Shown here: one piece after another, positions 1 through 4,575 of the stretch
Layout of the letters: each line of letters opens with the position of its first letter
Numbering within the stretch: the first letter of the stretch is position 1
Source: Candidatus Poseidoniaceae archaeon
GTDB taxonomy: Archaea; Thermoplasmatota; Poseidoniia; Poseidoniales; Poseidoniaceae
DNA length: 7,461 nt
Direction of reading: 5' to 3'
Assembly (NCBI GenBank): GCA_013329925.1
Contig: DUJK01000140.1
Span: forward strand, 1 to 7,461
The notes under the pieces: model-generated
Database searches by the model: none
Seen by the model: only the letters and a program-made list of their open reading frames with translations
What the model was told of the DNA's origin: nothing
Position numbers and translations under genes: made by a program

Positions 1-219
1 AATGGATGGATCAACATGCCTGGAACTGCACAAAATGACATAGCAGAGTATCTGCTCAAGGATGACTTTTATGACGAATCTGGATGCTATACATTCGAAC
101 TTGAAATAGTAAACCAATTCTATGCTGGTGATACATCGACATATACCTCGAGTAACAGTTGGGAACTGGATTGGGATGAGCAAGATTCTACTCAAGATGG
201 CGCAATGACTACCTGTTGA
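1..219 (+). CDS. 3' end of an unidentified acidic, probably extracellular protein (partial)
   Basis: The frame is open from base 1 and ends at TGA 217-219, giving 72 residues of the C-terminus. The true start lies upstream of the window, so the internal ATG at 16 is probably not the start. The piece is strongly acidic, with many Asp and Glu, few basic residues, and aromatic and Ser/Thr-rich stretches (for example GCYTFELEIVNQ). This resembles the last strands of a beta-sandwich domain of a secreted archaeal protein. It carries two Cys, one in GCYTF and one as the very last residue. No transmembrane segment and no N-X-S/T sequon are present. The next gene begins only 21 bases after the stop on the same strand, so co-transcription is possible. 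I do not recognise the family. That it is coding is supported by the open frame and residue composition; function is unknown. Confidence 0.6.
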   Translation, partial: NGWINMPGTAQNDIAEYLLKDDFYDESGCYTFELEIVNQFYAGDTSTYTSSNSWELDWDEQDSTQDGAMTTC

Positions 220-224
220 AACTT

Positions 225-231
225 CTTATAA
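225..231 (+). promoter_or_regulatory. Possible TATA box for the SMR gene
   Basis: CTTATAA lies in the 21-base gap after the upstream stop. It is too close to the GTG at 241 (about 13 bases) for a leaderless start there. It is about 22 bases from the TTG at 250, the usual archaeal TATA-to-start spacing. No Shine-Dalgarno sequence is visible. It may be chance, or the gene may be read through from upstream. Confidence 0.25.
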
Positions 232-240
232 CTCACAGAA

Positions 241-582
241 GTGACTAATTTGGCTAAATGGACCTATCTAGGGTTAGCGATAATGACTGAAGTTATTGCT
301 ACAGCATCGCTCAAATCAACAGAGGGCTTTACCAAGTTTTGGCCATCTTTGGTAGTTGTAGTCGGATATTGTTCCGCTTTTTACTTTCTTTCGCTTACTT
401 TGGATACTATCCCCATTGGAGTAGCTTATGCAATATGGTCTGGTGTTGGTATAGCTTCATTAGCAATTTTATCAGTGCTAATATTTGATCAGAAAATAGA
501 CTTTGCTGCAGCGGTTGGTATGGCTTTGATTATCGCTGGAGTAGTCGTCATAAGAGTTTTCAGCGATGCCAGTGTTGACTAA
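241..582 (+). CDS. emrE: Small multidrug resistance (SMR) efflux protein, EmrE-like
   Basis: Complete 113-aa, four-helix membrane protein of the SMR family, which exports cationic or other small toxic compounds in exchange for protons as an antiparallel dimer. The family signature is plain. The membrane-embedded glutamate is E17 in AIMTEVIAT (E14 of EmrE). EGFTKFWPS follows TM1, GYCSAFYFL carries Y43 (Y40 of EmrE), and IPIGVAYAIWSGVGI carries Y63 and W66 (Y60 and W63). Helices lie at about 7-24, 35-53, 60-80 and 87-107, and the length is typical. The GTG at 241 is used here. The TTG at 250 would align exactly with EmrE Met1 and fits a TATA-like box at 225-231, so it is a real alternative. The stop TAA is three bases from the stop of the convergent gene. 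Substrate cannot be inferred: SMR members also include guanidinium exporters, although the W-S-G-V-G motif favours the drug-efflux (Qac/EmrE) branch. Confidence 0.9.
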   Translation: MTNLAKWTYLGLAIMTEVIATASLKSTEGFTKFWPSLVVVVGYCSAFYFLSLTLDTIPIGVAYAIWSGVGIASLAILSVLIFDQKIDFAAAVGMALIIAGVVVIRVFSDASVD

Positions 583-585
583 CCA

Positions 586-2322
586 TCACTCGACAACGCC
601 CGTATCTTCATCGTCATTTTCATCTTCATCGATGGTGTAATCTTTCTCTTGCTCTGTTTCCGTGAGTTTCTTGGCAGATTTTCTAGAAAATATGATTGTA
701 CCAATAACTATTATGATTACTATAGCACCATATAGAATAATTGGCATGTCTTCGGAATCTTCAGCATCCTTGAACGAAACTAGTTCAGATTCTGTTCCTA
801 CAGTCTGGCCAAGGTCTTCAGATAAGGTACTAAATTTCTGAAGTATCAAGGGTTTACAATTCAATGATTTGGCTCCAGAAGAGTTTGCGTACCATGTAGT
901 AGGGATTTCTTTCGATTCCCCAGGTGCTAAGGTGACATATAGGGTTGTTACGTCGGCTAATTCATCGCCTTCGAAGCATTGTATGTTAGTAGATACCTCA
1001 ACATCTCCAGTATTCGAAGCTGTTACCATAACTCCAATCCCCTTGTTAGCAGTGCCCTTGTTATCCTCAGGTACAACAGAATTAATTTCAACAAATGGTA
1101 GTGGGATGGTAGCAGTGAATAATGGTGTAGTTGGAGCTGGGTCTAAGGTGGTAGAATAATCGCCGTTCCAAGTACTAAAGCCCCCGCTTAAGGTAATTAT
1201 GACCATTGCATTTTCCTGATTCATGGTGCCTGAACTGTCTAGCCACTCTGTCATACGCAGATACTTATTGAGTTCAGGATTATTGTGCTGAGACAATTCA
1301 ACATTGCCGTTTTCATCTAATGTCAAATCGCCGCTGCTGCCTATGTATCCAAGCCCTTCAAAGTGTACACTAGCAGGAGCGTCTTTCAAATTGGTAGAAA
1401 TCACTCTTTGTGACAGTAATCGAATCCAACTATCTGTTGGTCCACCTGTACCAGTCATCGTTGATATATCATAATTGATAGTAGCAGTATCATGGACGAT
1501 TATGTCTTCATAAGACCGACTCCCGTTGATTATGCTGTTCATTATCGAAAGTGTACCGGAGTCTTGGACATTAATTGGGCTACTCCAAGACAATGTGCTG
1601 TTATCAATTGAACATACGCCACTACAACTCAAATCAGCTCCTTCGATTGAACCGGAATTAGAGTCAAAATTTCCGTTGATAGTTATGCTATATGAGGCCT
1701 CACCTTCCTCGATTTTCAAGACTCCATTATTGTGTTGCCATTCATCAGCATCTAGAGTGTAGATCACTCCATTGCTATCAAATGCTTGAATTGAATCAAT
1801 CCATACTGGAAATTGCCAAAATCCTTGGAAACTGACATTAATAGCAAGGTCATTGAAATCGACGCTGTAGTCTAGGTATTCTTCACCATTCCATGCCACA
1901 GTACTGTCCCCAACTGTTACGTTTACATCCATTGTACTGAAATAATCTTTAGCGATGTTAATGCGAAGTGTTCCTGAATCAACAAGCCCGGTAAAGTTTG
2001 GTTGAAGTATAGTTGTGTCATAAACTTCCATGAATACTCCAGATGACATTTCTAAGGCAGATAAACTTCCAGTTAACACTAAGTTTGCGCCTTCATCGAT
2101 GACTATGGAAGATCCGGTAGCAATACTAATGTCGCCACCGATGGTCAATGTTGCTCCTTCACTGACGGTGACATCACCGTTCAATTGAGAATTTGTGTTC
2201 CACGATTCTGATGAAGATATTACTTGTGTTGTGCCATCGGTTTGAGGTTCTGAAAGTCCAGTTGGCATAAATAAGATTGTTGAAATAATAAAGAATGCCA
2301 CAATAACTGTTGCTCTACGCAT
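586..2322 (-). CDS. Secreted, membrane-anchored surface protein with beta-solenoid-like repeats (hypothetical)
   Basis: Complete 578-aa protein starting at ATG 2322-2320 and ending at TGA 588-586. Residues 1-24 form a signal peptide (MRR, then a hydrophobic core). Residues 45-92 consist of short regular strand-turn units (GDVTVSEGATLTIGGDISI and so on), typical of a right-handed beta-helix or solenoid. A second, looser set lies at about 225-290. Residues 412-495 resemble a CARDB/Ig-like adhesion domain (VTASNTGDVEVSTNI, then LAPGESKEIPTTW). A single transmembrane segment spans about 527-545, followed by RKSAKK (stop-transfer) and a very acidic tail (564-578). The topology is therefore outside, one anchor, short cytoplasmic tail. 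Six N-X-S/T sequons occur at N109, N134, N162, N241, N266 and N480. Cys pairs C233/C237 and C449/C489 could form disulfides. The nearby oligosaccharyltransferase makes it a plausible glycoprotein. It follows carS by 61 bases on the same strand. No enzyme motif is seen; function is unknown. Confidence 0.85.
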   Translation of the reverse strand: MRRATVIVAFFIISTILFMPTGLSEPQTDGTTQVISSSESWNTNSQLNGDVTVSEGATLTIGGDISIATGSSIVIDEGANLVLTGSLSALEMSSGVFMEVYDTTILQPNFTGLVDSGTLRINIAKDYFSTMDVNVTVGDSTVAWNGEEYLDYSVDFNDLAINVSFQGFWQFPVWIDSIQAFDSNGVIYTLDADEWQHNNGVLKIEEGEASYSITINGNFDSNSGSIEGADLSCSGVCSIDNSTLSWSSPINVQDSGTLSIMNSIINGSRSYEDIIVHDTATINYDISTMTGTGGPTDSWIRLLSQRVISTNLKDAPASVHFEGLGYIGSSGDLTLDENGNVELSQHNNPELNKYLRMTEWLDSSGTMNQENAMVIITLSGGFSTWNGDYSTTLDPAPTTPLFTATIPLPFVEINSVVPEDNKGTANKGIGVMVTASNTGDVEVSTNIQCFEGDELADVTTLYVTLAPGESKEIPTTWYANSSGAKSLNCKPLILQKFSTLSEDLGQTVGTESELVSFKDAEDSEDMPIILYGAIVIIIVIGTIIFSRKSAKKLTETEQEKDYTIDEDENDDEDTGVVE

Positions 2323-2330
2323 ATGATGGA

Positions 2331-2348
2331 CTAAATGGTGTTATTCAT
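2331..2348 (-). other. Possible five-codon upstream ORF (MNNTI) in the surface-protein leader
   Basis: On the minus strand, ATG AAT AAC ACC ATT TAG lies between carS and the 578-aa gene. A GAGGG motif at 2362-2358 sits nine bases before this ATG, and the main ATG comes eight bases after its TAG. The main ATG itself has no Shine-Dalgarno sequence. This could be a translated leader peptide, or chance. If transcription starts at the TATA-like box at 2380-2372, the GAGGG would not be in the message. Confidence 0.2.
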
Positions 2349-2371
2349 CAAACCTTTCCCTCAATGAGTGG

Positions 2372-2380
2372 ATAAATATG
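2372..2380 (-). promoter_or_regulatory. Possible TATA box upstream of the surface-protein gene
   Basis: On the minus strand the 61-base gap after carS contains CATATTTAT, centred about 54 bases before the ATG at 2322. Transcription would start near 2351 with a leader of roughly 29 bases. Read-through from carS is equally possible. Confidence 0.25.
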
Positions 2381-2383
2381 GTT

Positions 2384-3061
2384 TTAATATGGCACATCTT
2401 TCCAACCAATGTAGTATCCAATTAAGTTGAAAGAACGATGTAAAATAGGTGTTATTACGATCATAATCAACATCGGGACAACCAATTCAGATTGTGAAAG
2501 TAAAGACTCTCCCAAGAACAATTGACCCCATAAAAAGACCATGATGGCAAACGGCAAGGTGTCTAATAGTGGTGCTTTTGAAGAGATGTCCCCTTCTCTT
2601 TTTAGTCCCCTACGGCGCTTGAAAAATGATCCAGTACTGTCACCAACAAGGCAAGCAAAACCAAGGAATGTACCCAAAATAAATGCCGAAACAGTAGTAG
2701 ACCCTAAATCAAACCATGAGTCTTCAAAACCAGTCAACGGGTGAGCAAATATTTTAGATTCAACAGAATCTATGTTTGGTACATCTCCCATTGTTGATAC
2801 AATAATGACACATAGTAGTCCAGATGTGAGTGAGCCGCCAATTAATCCATTCCAAGTTTTTCCATCCCCTAGCATCCGGTTACCATCTTTCATGGTTTTT
2901 CCACCATCAATTGGCCATGGACCATAACCAGTTTTTGGTAGCCATTTACCCCACATCATAGCAAATGTATTTGCTAAGAAACCAGGTAAGTATAGCCACA
3001 AAGTCATCAGGCTAAGAGATATTAATCCCATGTCTAGGGCTACCTCATTGACTGTTTGCAT
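2384..3061 (-). CDS. carS: CDP-archaeol synthase (CDP-2,3-bis-(O-geranylgeranyl)-sn-glycerol synthase)
   Basis: Complete 225-aa integral membrane enzyme of the CarS/DUF46 family. It joins CTP to unsaturated archaetidic acid (DGGGP), releasing diphosphate and making the CDP-activated precursor of all archaeal polar lipids. It acts in the cytoplasmic membrane and is the archaeal counterpart of bacterial CdsA. Signature motifs appear in order: YLPGFLAN (24-31), PIDGGK (50-55), DGNRMLGDGKTWNG (59-72), GDSTGSFFKRRRG (140-152), DTLPF (167-171), and HRSFNLIGYYIGWKDVP near the C-terminus. The acidic residues of the GDGKTW and GDSTGS motifs are the expected CTP/Mg2+ contacts. About five hydrophobic helices fit the known fold (roughly 12-34, 72-92, 120-140, 168-186, 193-218). 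The length is slightly above the family norm because of a loop at about 93-118. The ATG at 3061 lacks a Shine-Dalgarno sequence, but a TATA-like box sits about 26 bases upstream, implying leaderless mRNA. It is divergent from purD. Confidence 0.93.
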   Translation of the reverse strand: MQTVNEVALDMGLISLSLMTLWLYLPGFLANTFAMMWGKWLPKTGYGPWPIDGGKTMKDGNRMLGDGKTWNGLIGGSLTSGLLCVIIVSTMGDVPNIDSVESKIFAHPLTGFEDSWFDLGSTTVSAFILGTFLGFACLVGDSTGSFFKRRRGLKREGDISSKAPLLDTLPFAIMVFLWGQLFLGESLLSQSELVVPMLIMIVITPILHRSFNLIGYYIGWKDVPY

Positions 3062-3082
3062 GTGTGTGCGTTGAGATGAAGG

Positions 3083-3091
3083 CCTTTAACA
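3083..3091 (-). promoter_or_regulatory. Possible TATA box for carS (leaderless start)
   Basis: TGTTAAAGG on the minus strand is centred about 26 bases before the carS ATG at 3061. That places the transcription start essentially at the A of the start codon. The absence of any purine-rich ribosome site upstream of this ATG agrees with a leaderless message. Confidence 0.35.
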
Positions 3092-3109
3092 TTTGACAAA
3101 TCTAACCCG

Positions 3110-3118
3110 TTAATTTAG
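3110..3118 (+). promoter_or_regulatory. Possible TATA box for purD
   Basis: TTAATTTAG in the 95-base carS-purD divergent region would place transcription start near 3139. That leaves an ~18-base leader holding the GAGGG ribosome site. The element is nearly palindromic (CTAAATTAA on the other strand), but its distance to carS fits less well than that of the 3083-3091 site. Confidence 0.3.
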
Positions 3119-3145
3119 CAAAATAGATTATCAATGGACAGCATT

Positions 3146-3150
3146 GAGGG
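3146..3150 (+). promoter_or_regulatory. purD: Shine-Dalgarno site of purD
   Basis: GAGGG (in CATTGAGGG) ends six bases before the ATG at 3157. It supports this start and shows that the organism uses Shine-Dalgarno initiation at some genes, in contrast to the neighbouring carS. Confidence 0.55.
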
Positions 3151-3156
3151 CTAATT

Positions 3157-4440
3157 ATGGGCGCTCACAAAGTGTTGGTTGTTGGTGGGGGTGGCAGAGA
3201 GCATTCGTTGTGCTTAGCCCTCAATAATTCAGTTATGGTTGAACGACTATATTGTGCTCCTGGTAATGCAGGTACTGCATCTATTGCCAGTAATATTGAT
3301 ATTTCACCAACAGATGTCGACAGAATTGTGGATTTTTGTATAAAATCAAACATTGACTTGGTTGTTGTTGGCCCCGAAGCACCACTTTGTGAATCATTAG
3401 CAGATCGACTTATTGCGGCTAATATAGCATGCTTTGGACCGGTTGCAGAATTAGCTGAGTTAGAAGGCTCAAAGTTACATGCCAAGCAGATAATGAGTGA
3501 AGTTGGAGTGCCAACTGCAGGTTTTCAAATACTCAAAAATGTAGAAAATATTGATGCTGCTTTGAATGATTTTTCACAAAATCCATGGGTAATAAAGCGG
3601 GATGTTCTTGCGGGTGGCAAGGGTGTATTGGTGACAACTGATCGCAGTGAAGCAAAATCCTTCATTACCAATGCAATCCAAACCGATGGGAAAGTTCTGC
3701 TAGAGGAATTTTTGCCTGGTCAAGAAGCCAGTATGCTCGTTGTTATGGACGGTTCTGGTTTTGTCTGTCTGCCACCTAGTCAAGACCACAAGCGAGCATA
3801 TGATGGAGATTTAGGTCCGAACACTGGTGGCATGGGTGCTTATTGTCCTGCTCCCATTGTGACAAAATCTGTGCATGAGAAGGTAATTTCGAGAATTGTA
3901 AGACCAATGTTTGAACATCTATCGAAAATGACTACTCCGTATCGAGGTGTCTTGTATGTCGGATTGATGATAACAGAATCAGGTGACCCAAACGTAGTTG
4001 AATTTAATGTCAGATTTGGCGACCCAGAATGCCAAATTACTCTGCCATTAATCAAAACTGACTTATTCACTATTCTTCACAGTGCATCCACAGATACTTT
4101 ATCGTCATTACAAGTAGAATTTCATGATGCACATGCCCTTACTATTGTCCTTGCTTCAGAAGGTTATCCAAATCAACCAATCAAAGGAAGGGTTGTTGAG
4201 GGAATTTCTGCTAAGCAGGCCAACATTGCCCTGGAAAGTTCTTGGGTCAATCATGCGGGAACTAAATTAGTGGAAAATAAAATCATTGCTAACGGAGGAA
4301 GGGTTCTGTCTTGCAGTGCCATGTCAAAAACGTTGTCTGGTGCGGCTATTTTAGCCTATGAGTTAATCGAAACCATCACTTTAGAAGGGGGCCATTACAG
4401 AAGCGATATTGGTGGCCAAATATTGGGTGTAAATCGTTGA
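3157..4440 (+). CDS. purD: Phosphoribosylamine--glycine ligase (GAR synthetase)
   Basis: Complete 427-aa ATP-grasp enzyme, the usual PurD length. It joins 5-phosphoribosylamine and glycine with ATP to make glycinamide ribonucleotide, the second step of de novo purine synthesis, in the cytosol. N-domain motifs: VVGGGGREH (8-16), PGNAGTA (35-41), VVGPEAPL (70-77), FGP (93-95) and LEGSK (102-106). The ATP-grasp core includes VIKRDVLAGGKGV (145-157), LLEEFLPGQEAS (181-192), QDHKRAYDGDLGPNTGGMGAY (209-229), and EFNVRFGDPE (282-291), whose E282 and N284 are the expected Mg2+ ligands. The C-terminal PurD domain follows, with ASEGYP (333-338), HAGTK (366-370), NGGRVL and RSDIGG near the end. One oddity is that the normally near-invariant K-A-D-G-L-A-A-G-K-G loop reads K-R-D-V-L-A-G-G-K-G, with the key lysines kept. 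The start is fixed by GAGGG six bases upstream. No other pur gene is adjacent. Confidence 0.96.
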   Translation: MGAHKVLVVGGGGREHSLCLALNNSVMVERLYCAPGNAGTASIASNIDISPTDVDRIVDFCIKSNIDLVVVGPEAPLCESLADRLIAANIACFGPVAELAELEGSKLHAKQIMSEVGVPTAGFQILKNVENIDAALNDFSQNPWVIKRDVLAGGKGVLVTTDRSEAKSFITNAIQTDGKVLLEEFLPGQEASMLVVMDGSGFVCLPPSQDHKRAYDGDLGPNTGGMGAYCPAPIVTKSVHEKVISRIVRPMFEHLSKMTTPYRGVLYVGLMITESGDPNVVEFNVRFGDPECQITLPLIKTDLFTILHSASTDTLSSLQVEFHDAHALTIVLASEGYPNQPIKGRVVEGISAKQANIALESSWVNHAGTKLVENKIIANGGRVLSCSAMSKTLSGAAILAYELIETITLEGGHYRSDIGGQILGVNR

Positions 4441-4441
4441 C

Positions 4442-4451
4442 TTATTTTATT
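4442..4451 (+). terminator. Possible T-rich terminator after purD
   Basis: TTATTTTATT begins two bases after the purD stop. Archaeal RNA polymerase can stop at short T-rich tracts without a hairpin, and none precedes it here. The call rests on composition alone. Confidence 0.25.
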
Positions 4452-4500
4452 GGGTAAAACGCTATACTGAGTCAAAGGTCAAACTTCTATCGTGCGTCAC

Positions 4501-4509
4501 TATTAAAAG
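4501..4509 (+). promoter_or_regulatory. Possible TATA box for the oligosaccharyltransferase gene
   Basis: TATTAAAAG stands in the 135-base gap after purD. With typical archaeal spacing, transcription would start near 4530, leaving a ~46-base leader that begins at the hairpin at 4529-4554. This suggests the gene has its own promoter rather than depending on purD. Confidence 0.35.
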
Positions 4510-4528
4510 AGGTTCTAAAGTGGGCAAG

Positions 4529-4554
4529 TTGCTCCAGCCTTTAGGCTGTCGCGA
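4529..4554 (+). promoter_or_regulatory. Leader stem-loop upstream of aglB
   Basis: An inverted repeat CAGCC-TTTA-GGCTG (4535-4548) gives five base pairs with a four-base loop. Below a symmetric TC/TC internal loop, TTGC (4529-4532) can pair with GCGA (4551-4554), including one G-U, for nine pairs in all. No T-run follows, so it is not an ordinary intrinsic terminator. It lies at the predicted 5' end of the mRNA, ten bases before the GAGGG site. A role in stability or translational control is inference. Confidence 0.35.
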
Positions 4555-4563
4555 AACACCGAT

Positions 4564-4568
4564 GAGGG
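4564..4568 (+). promoter_or_regulatory. aglB: Shine-Dalgarno site of the oligosaccharyltransferase gene
   Basis: GAGGG (in GATGAGGG) is followed by a pure A spacer of seven bases and then ATG at 4576. The motif matches the one before purD. The overlapping ATG at 4562 is in another frame, and an in-frame TAA at 4516 leaves no better upstream start. Confidence 0.5.
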
Positions 4569-4575
4569 AAAAAAA

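Noticed and set aside
593..640. Low-complexity CATCGTCATTTTCATC-like repeat as a possible DNA repeat element
   Set aside because: It is simply the reverse-strand coding of the Asp/Glu-rich C-terminal tail of the surface protein.
869..1762. Plus-strand open frames at 869-1159 and 1526-1762
   Set aside because: They lie wholly antisense to the well-supported surface-protein gene and show no family resemblance or start signal.
3165..4070. Minus-strand open frames within purD (3165-3485, 3840-4070)
   Set aside because: They are reverse-strand shadows of conserved PurD codons.
4546..4568. GTC, CGAAAC and GATGAG strings resembling hammerhead ribozyme core pieces
   Set aside because: The order does not fit any permutation with pairing stems between the core pieces, and the CUGAUGA core is mismatched.
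4467..4568. Possible C/D box sRNA (CTGA at 4467, CGATGAG near 4560)
   Set aside because: The boxes are in the wrong order, the C box is imperfect, and there is no paired C'/D' set or terminal stem.
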